In this document: positions 34,053 through 42,717 of the stretch, one piece after another
Layout of the letters: each line of letters begins with the position of its first letter
Numbering within the stretch: position 1 is the stretch's first letter
Origin: Microbacterium halophytorum
GTDB taxonomy: Bacteria > Actinomycetota > Actinomycetes > Actinomycetales > Microbacteriaceae
Assembly: GCF_002970975.1 (NCBI RefSeq)
Contig: NZ_PNFA01000012.1
Coordinates: forward strand, 1 to 64,000
DNA: 64,000 nucleotides
Reading direction: 5' to 3'
Notes under the pieces: generated by a model
Told to the model about the DNA's origin: nothing
The model's database searches: none
What the model saw: only the letters and a program-made list of their open reading frames with translations
Program-made: the position numbers and the translations under genes

Positions 34053-35183
34053 ATGACCTACGCACCCGACGCCATCCGGTCGATCGAACTGTCAACGCTG
34101 CGCCTGCCACTGTCCGTGCCGATCTCCGACGCCAAGGTCTTCACCGGACGGCAGAAGCCGATGACCGAGGTGATCTTCCTGATCGCCGAGATCTCGACGG
34201 AGCAGGGCTTCACCGGCCACGGCTTCAGCTATTCGAAGCGCGCGGGCGGACCTGCGCAGTACGCGCACGCCAAGGAGGTCGCGGGCGCTGCGATCGGAGA
34301 AGACCCCAACGACATCCAGAAGCTGTACACGAAACTGCTCTGGGCCGGCGCGTCCGTCGGCCGCTCGGGCGTCGCGACACAGGCGCTCGCCGCGATCGAC
34401 ATCGCCCTCTACGACCTGAAGGCCAAGCGCGCCGGGCTGCCGCTGTCGAAGCTGCTCGGCGCGCATCGTGACTCCGTGCGCACCTACAACACATCGGGCG
34501 GATTCCTGAACGCCTCGATCGACGAAGTGCGCATCCGCGCGACGCAATCGCTCGAGGAGGGCATCGGCGGCATCAAGATCAAGGTCGGGCTGCCCGACAG
34601 CGCCGAGGACCTGCGCCGCGTGCGCGCCGTCCGCGATCACATCGGCGACGACGTGCCCCTCATGGTCGACGCGAACCAGCAGTGGGACCGCACGACGGCG
34701 CTGCGCATGGGCCGCCGGCTCGAGGAGCTCGACCTCGTCTGGATCGAGGAGCCGCTCGACGCCTACGACGCCGAGGGCCATGCGGCGCTCGCGCTCGCGC
34801 TCGACACCCCGATCGCGACCGGCGAGATGCTCGCATCCGTCGCCGAGCACGAGCGCCTCATCGAGGCCCGCGCGTGCGACATCATCCAGCCCGACGCGCC
34901 GCGCGTCGGCGGCATCACGCAGTTCCTGAGACTCATGACGCTCGCCGACCGGGCCGGCCTCGACCTCGCCCCGCACTTCGCGATGGAGATCCACCTGCAC
35001 CTCGCGGCGTGCTATCCGCGCGAGCCGTGGGTCGAGCACTTCGACTGGCTCGACCCCCTGTTCGAGGAGCGCCTCGAGACGCGCGACGGCCGGATGATCG
35101 TGCCCGATCGCCCCGGTCTCGGCATCACGTTCAGCGACCAGGCGCGCGCCTGGACCACCGAGCGGGTCGCGATCGGGGCCTGA
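34053..35183 (+). CDS. Enolase-superfamily acid sugar dehydratase, L-talarate/galactarate type
   Basis: A 376-aa mandelate-racemase-subgroup enzyme. IKIKVG (about residues 174-179) gives the catalytic KxK base. The Mg ligands are Asp in VDANQQW, Glu in WIEEPL and Glu in GEMLAS, and the His base is in APHFAMEIHLHL near residue 310. The C-terminal YPREPWVEHFDWLDPLFEERLE closely recalls the Salmonella talarate/galactarate dehydratase. It would dehydrate the hexarate to 5-dehydro-4-deoxyglucarate, the KdgD substrate. AGGAGG lies 9 nt before the ATG. Its stop overlaps the gntR start (TGATG). Confidence 0.85.
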   Translation: MTYAPDAIRSIELSTLRLPLSVPISDAKVFTGRQKPMTEVIFLIAEISTEQGFTGHGFSYSKRAGGPAQYAHAKEVAGAAIGEDPNDIQKLYTKLLWAGASVGRSGVATQALAAIDIALYDLKAKRAGLPLSKLLGAHRDSVRTYNTSGGFLNASIDEVRIRATQSLEEGIGGIKIKVGLPDSAEDLRRVRAVRDHIGDDVPLMVDANQQWDRTTALRMGRRLEELDLVWIEEPLDAYDAEGHAALALALDTPIATGEMLASVAEHERLIEARACDIIQPDAPRVGGITQFLRLMTLADRAGLDLAPHFAMEIHLHLAACYPREPWVEHFDWLDPLFEERLETRDGRMIVPDRPGLGITFSDQARAWTTERVAIGA

Positions 35184-35857
35184 TGGCGCAGTCACGAGGC
35201 GAGCAGATCGCAACCGAGCTGGCCGGGCGCATCGTCAAGGGCGATATCGCCCCCGGCGAGCGCCTGCCCAGCGAGGCCAAGCTGACGGCCGAGTTCGACG
35301 CCAGCCGCTCGGTCGTGCGGGAGGCCCTGCAGCGCCTCCAGACGCAGGGCTACGTGCGCACACGCACGGGGTCGGGCAGCTACGCTCTGACGCCCCCGAG
35401 GTCGGTCGGCGACGACGATTGGCTGTCGGCGAAGGGCCCCGCGGAACGGGCCGAGCTGCACGCCTTCCGCACCGCGATCGAGCAGGAGGCGGCGTCGCTC
35501 GCGGCGCGTCGGCGCGCAGACGCGGACCTCGCTGCCATGGACGATGCCCTCGCACGACTCGCGTCGGCGTCGCTGCCGGCCGAGACCGTTGACGCCGACT
35601 TCGCGTTCCACCGGGCTGTGGCCGCCGCGTCCGGCAATCGATTCCTGCTCGAGGCGATCGACCGGATCGGCGCACGCGCGATCGTGCTGCCCGAGGCGCG
35701 CATCGCCGCCGCCGAGCGCGACCCGGCGGCCGCCGCCGTCGTCACGGCCGAGCACGCGGCGGTCGCGGACGCGATCCGCGCGGGCGACCCGACGGCCGCG
35801 GCCGCGGCGATGCGCGCGCACCTGTTCGCGTCGGCGAAGCGCCGGGACGCGGCGTAG
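35183..35857 (+). CDS. GntR-family regulator with FCD domain
   Basis: A 224-aa FadR-subfamily GntR protein. The winged helix is IVKGDIAPGERLPSEAKLTAEFDASRSVVREALQRLQTQGYV (about residues 18-59). The alpha-helical FCD sensor follows, with HAFRTAIEQEAASLAARR, the metal/ligand histidines DFAFHRAVAAASGN and AEHAAVADAIRAGD. FCD proteins commonly sense organic or sugar acids. The start overlaps the dehydratase stop (TGATG), so it is likely an autoregulated sensor of the hexarate pathway. Confidence 0.9.
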   Translation: MAQSRGEQIATELAGRIVKGDIAPGERLPSEAKLTAEFDASRSVVREALQRLQTQGYVRTRTGSGSYALTPPRSVGDDDWLSAKGPAERAELHAFRTAIEQEAASLAARRRADADLAAMDDALARLASASLPAETVDADFAFHRAVAAASGNRFLLEAIDRIGARAIVLPEARIAAAERDPAAAAVVTAEHAAVADAIRAGDPTAAAAAMRAHLFASAKRRDAA

Positions 35858-35872
35858 GGCGAGCGCCCGCCG

Positions 35873-37519
35873 TCAGGCGGTGAAGGCGGGCACCGCGTCG
35901 AGCAGCATCCGGGTGTACTCCTCCTGCGGGTTCGTGAACAGCGCACCGGTGTCGCCCGATTCGACGAGCACCCCGTGTTTCAGAACCGCGACACGATCCG
36001 CGTTCTCCGCGACGACCCCGAGATCGTGCGTGATGAACATGTAGGTGAGCTCGCGTTCGCGCTGAAGGTCGTCCAGGAGCCTGAGCACTTGCGCCTGCAC
36101 TGAGACGTCGAGGGCCGAAACGGCTTCGTCGAGCACGATGAACTCAGGGTCCAGCGCCAGGGCCCGAGCGATCGCGACGCGCTGCCTCTGCCCACCGGAG
36201 AGCTCATCCGGGTAGCGATCGAGCATTCCGCCGGGCAGAGCAGTCTGATCGGCGAGCTCCCGCGCACGCAGAGCGCGCGACGCCTTGTCGCCTTCGCCGA
36301 ACGACAGCAGGGGCTCCGTGATCAGCTGCTCGATCGTCATCCGGGGGTTCAGCGAGTCGAAGGGGCTCTGGTACACCATCTGGAAGCGACGGCGCAGTTG
36401 TCGCAGCTCCTCACCTTTGGTCGTGGTGATGTCCGCGCCGCCGTACGAGATCGACCCCGCGGTCGGGTCGTCCAGGCGCAGCACGAGCCGTGCGAGCGTG
36501 CTCTTTCCCGAGCCGGACTCGCCGACGACCGCGAGCGTCTCCCCGCGACGAACATCGATCGACACGTCGTCGACGGCCGTGAGCGATTTCCGGCCGCCCT
36601 CACCCTTCGGCAGCGGGAAGATCTTGGTCAGGTTCCGGATCGACACGATCGGCTCATCCGCGAAGGCGATGCGCTCACGCGTCGCCTCGGCACGGCGCTC
36701 GTGGCCGTGCATCCGCGGCGCCGCGTCGATCAGGGCCCGCGTGTACTCGTGCGACGGCTCGGTCATCACCTGCGCCGCAGGGCCGGAGTCGACGACTTCA
36801 CCCTTGCGCATCACAACGACCGTGTCGGCGCGTTCAGCGGCCATGCCGAGATCGTGCGTGATGAGCAGCACGGCGGTTCCGAGCTCTTCGGCGAGGTGCG
36901 CGAGGTGGTCGAGGATCTGCTTCTGGACCGTCACATCAAGGGCGCTCGTCGGCTCATCGGCGATCAGGAGCGCCGGCTCAGCCGCGAGCGCGCCGGCGAT
37001 CAGGGCGCGCTGCTTCATCCCGCCCGAGAACTGGTGCGGATACTGCTTGGCGCGCTCGGCCGGGTACGTCAGCCCGGCCATCTCGAGGAGCTCGACGGCC
37101 TTCTCCTCCGCAGCGCGCTTCGAGCCGAGCCCGTGCACGACGAGCGGCTCGGCGACCTGCACCCCGACCTTCCGAACCGGATTCAGGCTCAGCGCAGGAT
37201 CCTGCGGCACGAGCCCCATCACGCGCCCTCGCAGATCCCGCCACCGCGCCTCGCTGAGGCCGCGCAGGCTCTCACCGTCGAACGCGATTGTGCCTTCCCG
37301 CACTTCCGCGTTCGGAGCCAGCAGATTCATGATCGTCTGAGCCACGGTGCTCTTGCCCGAGCCCGACTCGCCGACGATCGCGACGACCTCGCCACGGCGG
37401 ACGGTCAGGTCGACGCCGCGCACCGCATCGACTTCGCGGTCGCCGATGTAGTAGCTGACCCGCAGCCCTTCGACGCGCAACAGCGCCTCGGCGGCAGGTG
37501 CCGTGTTCGCTTCGACCAT
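35873..37519 (-). CDS. Fused dipeptide/oligopeptide-type ABC transporter ATP-binding protein
   Basis: A 548-aa protein with two complete ABC domains, as in DppD-DppF fusions. Walker A motifs are GESGSGKST (residue ~50 and ~330). ABC signatures are FSGGMKQRALIAGALA and LSGGQRQRVAIARALA, and Walker B motifs are LLIADEPTSALD and FIVLDEAVSALD. It should power the OppB/OppC permeases encoded at 41.8-43.7 kb, which have no other ATPase gene nearby, though it is separated from them by about 4 kb of oppositely directed genes. It has its own promoter with a palindrome upstream. Confidence 0.9.
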   Translation of the reverse strand: MVEANTAPAAEALLRVEGLRVSYYIGDREVDAVRGVDLTVRRGEVVAIVGESGSGKSTVAQTIMNLLAPNAEVREGTIAFDGESLRGLSEARWRDLRGRVMGLVPQDPALSLNPVRKVGVQVAEPLVVHGLGSKRAAEEKAVELLEMAGLTYPAERAKQYPHQFSGGMKQRALIAGALAAEPALLIADEPTSALDVTVQKQILDHLAHLAEELGTAVLLITHDLGMAAERADTVVVMRKGEVVDSGPAAQVMTEPSHEYTRALIDAAPRMHGHERRAEATRERIAFADEPIVSIRNLTKIFPLPKGEGGRKSLTAVDDVSIDVRRGETLAVVGESGSGKSTLARLVLRLDDPTAGSISYGGADITTTKGEELRQLRRRFQMVYQSPFDSLNPRMTIEQLITEPLLSFGEGDKASRALRARELADQTALPGGMLDRYPDELSGGQRQRVAIARALALDPEFIVLDEAVSALDVSVQAQVLRLLDDLQRERELTYMFITHDLGVVAENADRVAVLKHGVLVESGDTGALFTNPQEEYTRMLLDAVPAFTA

Positions 37520-37559
37520 CTAGCCGTCCTCCTCGTTGAGCGCTGGCGATGACCATCTC

Positions 37560-37613
37560 ACACTAAGGACGCGGATTCATCCGATCAACAGCAAGATCCG
37601 CATAGCTATATGC
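37560..37613 (-). promoter_or_regulatory. Promoter of the ABC ATPase with an upstream palindrome
   Basis: The minus strand shows TTGATC (37588-37583), a 17-bp spacer and TAGTGT (37565-37560). Just upstream lies GCATA-GCTA-TATGC (37600-37613), a perfect inverted repeat of the T-N11-A LysR kind. Confidence 0.65.
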
Positions 37614-37627
37614 AGGACCCGCATCGA

Positions 37628-38539
37628 TCAGGCCAGGCCGTCCCGCGCCTCGTCGATGAGGGCGAGGACCGCTGGCACGAGAGGGTTCTGGTTCTCGACG
37701 CTCCACGCGACGTCGAGCTCCACCTGATTCACGCGGTCCGAAGGGTCGTTCTCTGCCACGGGCAGGAGGACGACGGCGCTGGGACAGATCCGCGACGCCG
37801 AGGCGGGGACGAACGTGACGCCGAGCCCGGCGCTGACGAGCGCGAGGAGAGTCGGCACCTGCCCGGCGTACTGCGCGATGCGCGGATGCACGCCGCTCGC
37901 GACGAACATCGACAGCATCAGGTCATGGAAGTAGCGCGCGACACCCGGTGAGTACATGAGCATCGGTTCGTCGATCAGGTCGATCAGCTTCACCGGTTCG
38001 CCGCGGTGCGCGATGTCGGACTCGCCGGGCACCGCCGCGACGAGCTTCTCCCGGTACACGGGGCGTGTCCGGATCTGTGGTCGGCTCAGCAGAGGCCGCA
38101 TGATGCCGATGTCGACGGTACCCTTCTCGATCGCCTCGACCTGCTCGACCGTGACCAGCTCTCTGAGCAGCATCGTCGCATCCGGGAAGGCCGCCGAGGC
38201 CTTGCGCAGGAGCTCAGGCATCACGGCCTGCCCTCCCATCGCGGTGTACGCGATCGTGATCGTCCCCGACGCCCCTTGGCCCACCGACCTGACATCGGCG
38301 ACGGCTTTCGCCGCGAGATCGATCAGACGCCGCGCGTTCGGGAGCAGCGCCTTGCCCGCCTGGGTCAGCTCGACGCGGCGGCTCGTCCGGGCGAACAGCG
38401 GTGTGTCGAGCTCCCGCTCGAGCTGCTGGATCTGCCTGCTCAGCGGCGGCTGCGTCATCTTCAGCCGGTTCGCCGCCGCGCCGAAGTGCAGCTCCTCGGC
38501 CACGGCGATGAAGCACTCCAGCTGCACGAGAGAAAACAT
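37628..38539 (-). CDS. LysR-family transcriptional regulator
   Basis: A 303-aa LysR protein (LECFIAVAEELHFGAAANRLKMTQPPLSRQIQQLERELDT, residues 7-46). The effector domain begins near 90 (GTITIAYTAMGGQAVMPELLRKA). It is divergent from a glucarate dehydratase-like gene and lies just upstream of the ABC ATPase gene on the same strand. It probably controls both, and possibly the distant opp operon, whose control region shares a short motif with the promoter region of this gene. Confidence 0.9.
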   Translation of the reverse strand: MFSLVQLECFIAVAEELHFGAAANRLKMTQPPLSRQIQQLERELDTPLFARTSRRVELTQAGKALLPNARRLIDLAAKAVADVRSVGQGASGTITIAYTAMGGQAVMPELLRKASAAFPDATMLLRELVTVEQVEAIEKGTVDIGIMRPLLSRPQIRTRPVYREKLVAAVPGESDIAHRGEPVKLIDLIDEPMLMYSPGVARYFHDLMLSMFVASGVHPRIAQYAGQVPTLLALVSAGLGVTFVPASASRICPSAVVLLPVAENDPSDRVNQVELDVAWSVENQNPLVPAVLALIDEARDGLA

Positions 38540-38576
38540 CCATCCACTCCCCGTATTGATCTGTGCACACTTTGGC

Positions 38577-38606
38577 TTGCGCCGTCATCAATATCGACCA
38601 TAGCGT
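38577..38606 (+). promoter_or_regulatory. Promoter of the glucarate dehydratase-like gene
   Basis: TTGCGC (38577-38582), an 18-bp spacer and TAGCGT (38601-38606). CGTATTGATC at 38552-38561, upstream of it, recurs at 45500-45509. Confidence 0.55.
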
Positions 38607-38637
38607 CGGGCTGAGCGCACAACGATGTGGAGATGAG

Positions 38638-39951
38638 ATGTCAGAGGAGATCTTCGTGGCCGCACCTGCGGGAACGGCCGTGGGAGACAACGCCATCCGG
38701 GACATCCGGATCACCCCCGTCGCATTCGCGGACCCGCCGCTGCTGAACACCGTCGGCGTCCACGAGCCGTTCGCGCTGCGCGCCATCGTGCAGATGCGCA
38801 CGGGCGGCGGCGCTGTCGGCCTCGGCGAGACGTACGGCGACGCGGCGCACCTCGCGCGCCTCGCCCTCGCTGCCGAAGCAGTGCTCGGCGGCGACGTGTT
38901 CGCGGCGAACGACATGCGCACCCGCGTCGCGAGGGCCCTCGCGCAACGGTCCGTGACCGGCGGGCACGGCATGTCCGGGATGGTCACGGGAACCAGCACG
39001 GCCGACCGCGTGCTGAGTCCGTTCGACGTCGCCGCCCTCGACATCAGAGGCAAGATCCTCGGAGTGCCCGTGAGCGAGCTGCTCGGCGGCCGCGTGCGGG
39101 GGCGCGTTCCGTTCAGCGGCTACCTCTTCTACAAGTGGGAAGGACACCCCAGCGCCGGTGCGGACCGCTGGGGCCCGGCACTCAATCCGGAGGGGATCGT
39201 TGAGCAGGCGCGGAGCTTCATCAACGGCTACGGCTTCGGTGCGCTCAAGCTCAAGGGCGGTGTCTTCGCACCCGACGAAGAAGCTGCGGCGATGCTGGCC
39301 CTGCGCGAGGCATTCCCCGAGGTGCCGCTGCGAATCGATCCGAACGGCGCTTGGAGCGTGGACACATCCGTTCGCATCGCCGACCGTTTGAAGGACGTGC
39401 TCGAGTATCTCGAGGACCCGACGGTCGGGCTCGAGGCGATGGCCGAAGTGCGCCGCCGGACGTCGCTCCCCCTCGCCACGAACATGTGGGTCGTCGCCTT
39501 CGAGCACATCGCAGAAGCGGTGAGGCTCGGCTCGATCGACATCGTGCTCAGCGATCACCATTTCTGGGGCGGGCTCGAGCGCTCCAAGCTGCTCGCCGGC
39601 ATCTCCGAGGCCATGGGCTGGGGGCTGTCGATGCATTCCAACTCGCATCTCGGCATCAGTCTCGCGGCGATGACCCACCTCGCGGCCGCAACGCCGGTCC
39701 TCGACTATGCGTGCGACACGCACTGGCCGTGGAAGCGCGAGGACGAGGACGTCGTGGCACCCGGAACGTTCGCGTTCGACGGCGGCGCCCTCGCCGTGCC
39801 GAACGACCCGGGCCTCGGCGTCGAGCTCGACACCGAGGGCCTCGAACGCCTCCACCGCCAATACATCGACTGCGGCATCCGCGAACGCGACGATACGGGG
39901 TATATGAAGCGGTTCGACCCGTCGTTCGAGAACACGGCCCCGCGATGGTGA
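38638..39951 (+). CDS. Enolase-superfamily glucarate dehydratase-like protein
   Basis: A 437-aa GudD-related enzyme. LKLKGG (about residues 204-209) carries the KxK base. RIDPNGAW supplies the first metal Asp, and ATNMWV and SDHHFWGG are typical of glucarate dehydratases. MHSNSHLGISLAAMTHL contains the His, followed by DTHWPW. It lies just upstream of, and overlaps, a 2-hydroxyacid dehydrogenase gene. It is less close to standard GudD than the protein at 48313, so it may be a GudD-related isozyme with a different acid sugar. The start at 38638 follows a GGAG site. Confidence 0.8.
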   Translation: MSEEIFVAAPAGTAVGDNAIRDIRITPVAFADPPLLNTVGVHEPFALRAIVQMRTGGGAVGLGETYGDAAHLARLALAAEAVLGGDVFAANDMRTRVARALAQRSVTGGHGMSGMVTGTSTADRVLSPFDVAALDIRGKILGVPVSELLGGRVRGRVPFSGYLFYKWEGHPSAGADRWGPALNPEGIVEQARSFINGYGFGALKLKGGVFAPDEEAAAMLALREAFPEVPLRIDPNGAWSVDTSVRIADRLKDVLEYLEDPTVGLEAMAEVRRRTSLPLATNMWVVAFEHIAEAVRLGSIDIVLSDHHFWGGLERSKLLAGISEAMGWGLSMHSNSHLGISLAAMTHLAAATPVLDYACDTHWPWKREDEDVVAPGTFAFDGGALAVPNDPGLGVELDTEGLERLHRQYIDCGIRERDDTGYMKRFDPSFENTAPRW

Positions 39952-40922
39952 GGCCCTTGCGCATCGCCGTCACCGACCCGATCATCGCCGGGTTCGCCGA
40001 GCATCTCGAGCGCACTGAGCGCAGGCACTCATGGCACTACGCCGCGGATTTCCCCTCGAAGCGCGCGGCGACCGATGGCGCCGACGTGGTCGTCTGCTCA
40101 GTCCTGACGCCGCAGGACATGCCGATCACCCCGTCGGCCCGGCTCCTCCACGCCTCGGGCGCAGGCATCGACCGGATCGACCGTGAGGCGATCCCCTCCG
40201 ATGCTGCGATCTGCACGACGGGGCACCACGGCCCCGCCATCGCGGAGCACGTGATCATGACCGCCCTGATGCTGCGGCGGCGCGCCCTGGAGGCGGACGC
40301 GCAGATGCGCAGGGGCGAGTGGCGTACGGTCGCGACGGCTCCCGGCACGCCGTTCCACCGCACGCTGGCCGGTTCGACGTTCGGCATCGTCGGCTTCGGT
40401 GAGATCGGCCAGGCCGTCGCACGGCTCGCGGCCGGTTTCGGCGCACGCATCACGGCGACCCGGCGCCGACCGGAGGCGCCGCTGCCGGAGGGCGCCGCTG
40501 CCGACCGCGTATACGCAGACGACGGGCTCGAGGAGATGCTCGCGGAGAGCGACGTCGTGGTCGTCACGGTACCGCTCACCGACGAGACCCGCGGGCTGAT
40601 CGACTCCGCAGCGCTCGCGGTGATGAGACCGGATGCCGTGCTCGTGAACGTCGCCAGAGGACCCGTGGTGGATGAGGATGCACTCTTCGACGCCCTCGTA
40701 TCCGGTCGCCTCGCCGGTGCCGGGATCGACGTGTGGTGGGGCGCCCCGGACGGCACGACGCCGCCGGCATCCGTCGCCCGATTCGCGGCGCTGGGCAACA
40801 CCGTGCTGACGCCGCACTTCTCGGGCCACGCGCGCGAGGTGTTCGAACAGCGCGCCGCCGATATCGCCCGGAATATCGATCTCCTCGACCGCGGCCAGCC
40901 CCTCGAACGCCGGGTCCACTGA
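39945..40922 (+). CDS. 2-hydroxyacid dehydrogenase lacking the usual catalytic Glu
   Basis: A 325-aa D-2-hydroxyacid dehydrogenase family protein. The Rossmann motif is FGIVGFGEIGQAVARLAAGF (about residues 147-166). Catalytic Arg is in VNVARGPVVDEDAL and His in LTPHFSG. Where the family normally has a Glu (as in DxxExEP), this protein reads IDVWWGAPDGTTPP. The ATG at 39945 overlaps the preceding gene by 7 nt (a GTG at 39948 is also possible). Coupling with a glucarate-type dehydratase suggests it reduces or oxidises a 2-keto or 2-hydroxy acid made in that pathway. No such step is established. Confidence 0.8.
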   Translation: MVRPLRIAVTDPIIAGFAEHLERTERRHSWHYAADFPSKRAATDGADVVVCSVLTPQDMPITPSARLLHASGAGIDRIDREAIPSDAAICTTGHHGPAIAEHVIMTALMLRRRALEADAQMRRGEWRTVATAPGTPFHRTLAGSTFGIVGFGEIGQAVARLAAGFGARITATRRRPEAPLPEGAAADRVYADDGLEEMLAESDVVVVTVPLTDETRGLIDSAALAVMRPDAVLVNVARGPVVDEDALFDALVSGRLAGAGIDVWWGAPDGTTPPASVARFAALGNTVLTPHFSGHAREVFEQRAADIARNIDLLDRGQPLERRVH

Positions 40923-40945
40923 AGGCACTGATCCGACGGCTCGGG

Positions 40946-40972
40946 CGCTGCCGATGACCGCCCGCGGCAGCG
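40946..40972. terminator. Weak hairpin between convergent genes
   Basis: An 8-bp perfect stem (40946-40953 with 40965-40972), 11-nt loop; no U-tract. Confidence 0.4.
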
Positions 40973-41021
40973 ATGGATCGGTGCCCGAACTCGGATCCCG
41001 GTGCTCTCGCGCTGGCCATCC

Positions 41022-41749
41022 TCAGGCGAACAGTTCGACGGTCTGCGTCACGATGAGCGCGCTCGCGCCGATCGACGATGCGGCGAGCGCGATCGCCCTC
41101 GTCCTCTTCCGGTTCAGGTAGTGGTTCAGGAAGCGTGATGCGACGAGGCCCAGCACCACCGGGATCAGCATCCACGCGGCGAAGACGATGGTCCTGTGCG
41201 AAATCGCACCGAAGAGCAGGAGCGCGCCCAGAGAGAACGCGGACCCCGCCAGGAAGAACGCGGCCATCGTTCCCCGGAGCTTCGGCCCCTCTGACGCTTG
41301 CCAGAGAATCGACATTGGCGCTCCCCCGATGGAGGTGGTGGTGCCCATCAGTCCGGAGAGCGCCCCGCAATCACCTGCGACGTGCGCGTCACCCGAGGCG
41401 CCCAACCGCGCAGCGAGACGAGCACGCCGACGAGCACCGTCGCCGCGACGAACCACGACAGCAGCGCCGAGGACATGACGGCGACGAGGCCAGCGCCCGC
41501 CAGGCTTCCCGGGACGCGACCGGCCAGGGCCCAACCGGCGCCGCGGAAGTCGAGCCCGCTGCGGTCGAGGAGCATCACGACACCGCTCACGACGATCGCC
41601 AGCAGGATGATCGACACCGGCAGCAGCTCGGGATCGACGATCGCGATGAACGGCGCCGCGGCCATCCCCATGCCGAACCCGATCGACCCCTGCAGGCAGG
41701 CGGCGAAGAAGATCGGGATCGACAGAAGGATGAGCTCCGTCGTCGCCAT
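41022..41749 (-). pseudogene. TauE/SafE-family (TSUP) permease, frameshifted
   Basis: The N-terminal part (ATG 41749; FFAACLQGSIGFGMGMAAAPFIAIVDPELLPV) and the C-terminal part (ALSGLMGTTTSIGGAPMSIL to SALIVTQTVELFA, stop 41022) are in different frames. They join at a run of four C on the plus strand (41363-41366). One extra base there gives an uninterrupted 242-aa TSUP protein with both family repeats. The first frame now stops at 41348. The gene is 5 nt after oppC. TSUP proteins export or import sulfonates and other organic anions. It is either a real inactivating or phase-variable mutation or a sequencing error in a homopolymer. Confidence 0.85.
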
Positions 41750-41754
41750 TCGGG

Positions 41755-42717
41755 TCAGCCGCGCGCGCCGACCGAGGCGATCATCCGGCGACGCTTCTTC
41801 TTCTGCTGCAAGCGCCAGCGCTGACCGGGGTCGGTCGCGAGCCGGAGCCATGCAGCGAGCACGTTCGCCGACACCGTGGTGATGACGATCGCCACACCGG
41901 GGAGAACCGATTGCCACCATGCCTCGGCGAGGTACTGGCGCCCCTGGGCGACCATCAGACCCCAGCTGACCTCGGGCGGCTGGATGCCGATGCCGAGGAA
42001 GCTCAGCGACGATTCGGCGAGCATCACGTAGCAGAGCTCGAGCGTCGCGAGCGTGACGAGCGTGGGCAGAACGTTGGGCACGATATGGCGGAAGACGATC
42101 GTGCGCTGCTTCGTGCCGAAGTTCCGCGCCGCGTCGACGAACATCCGAGACCGCAATTCGGCCGCGTCCGCGCGAGCCGTGCGGAGGTAAATCGGGATGC
42201 GGGTGATCGCCAGCACGAGCACGATGTTCGCGGCGCTCGGATTGAAGACGTACAGGATCACAACGGCGAGAAGCAGCGACGGGAAGCTCATGATCACGTC
42301 GGCCACGCGCATCGAGACGGTCTCGCGCCAGCCGCGATGGAAGCCCGCCCACATCCCCCATACCGACCCGACGATGCCCGACACGAGCACCGCCGAGATC
42401 GAGACGCCGAGCGTCGTGCCCGTCGCGGCGACGATGCGCGCGAACATGCTGCGGCCGAGGGAGTCGCTTCCGAGAATGTACTCCCAACCCGCATCGATGC
42501 TGAACGGTGGCAGGTTGCGCGCCACGAGATCCTGCCGCTGGGCGAGGTCGCCCAGCAGGATCGGCCCGAAGACTGCGGCGAGGGCGATCAGGAGGAGGAT
42601 CACGGACGCCGTAGATGCGAACGGGTCCTTCAGCAGCAGTCGGAACAGGCTCGGCCTGTCGCTCCTCTGCTTCGCCCTGTTCGTCAGGACGGTGACGGTG
42701 GGTGTGACGTCAGACAT
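41755..42717 (-). CDS. Oligopeptide-type ABC transporter permease (OppC/DppC)
   Basis: A 320-aa permease with about six helices. The soluble N-terminal tail and first helix (LLLKDPFASTASVILLLIALAAVFGP) are typical of DppC/OppC. The periplasmic stretch and HILGSDSLGRSMFARIV-type motif (here YILGSDSLGRSMFARIV) follow, then EAA-loop DAARNFGTKQRTIVFRHIVPNVLPTLV. It overlaps oppB by 8 nt. The genomic setting suggests an organic acid or glycoside as cargo rather than peptides, but the family alone does not say. Confidence 0.9.
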   Translation of the reverse strand: MSDVTPTVTVLTNRAKQRSDRPSLFRLLLKDPFASTASVILLLIALAAVFGPILLGDLAQRQDLVARNLPPFSIDAGWEYILGSDSLGRSMFARIVAATGTTLGVSISAVLVSGIVGSVWGMWAGFHRGWRETVSMRVADVIMSFPSLLLAVVILYVFNPSAANIVLVLAITRIPIYLRTARADAAELRSRMFVDAARNFGTKQRTIVFRHIVPNVLPTLVTLATLELCYVMLAESSLSFLGIGIQPPEVSWGLMVAQGRQYLAEAWWQSVLPGVAIVITTVSANVLAAWLRLATDPGQRWRLQQKKKRRRMIASVGARG

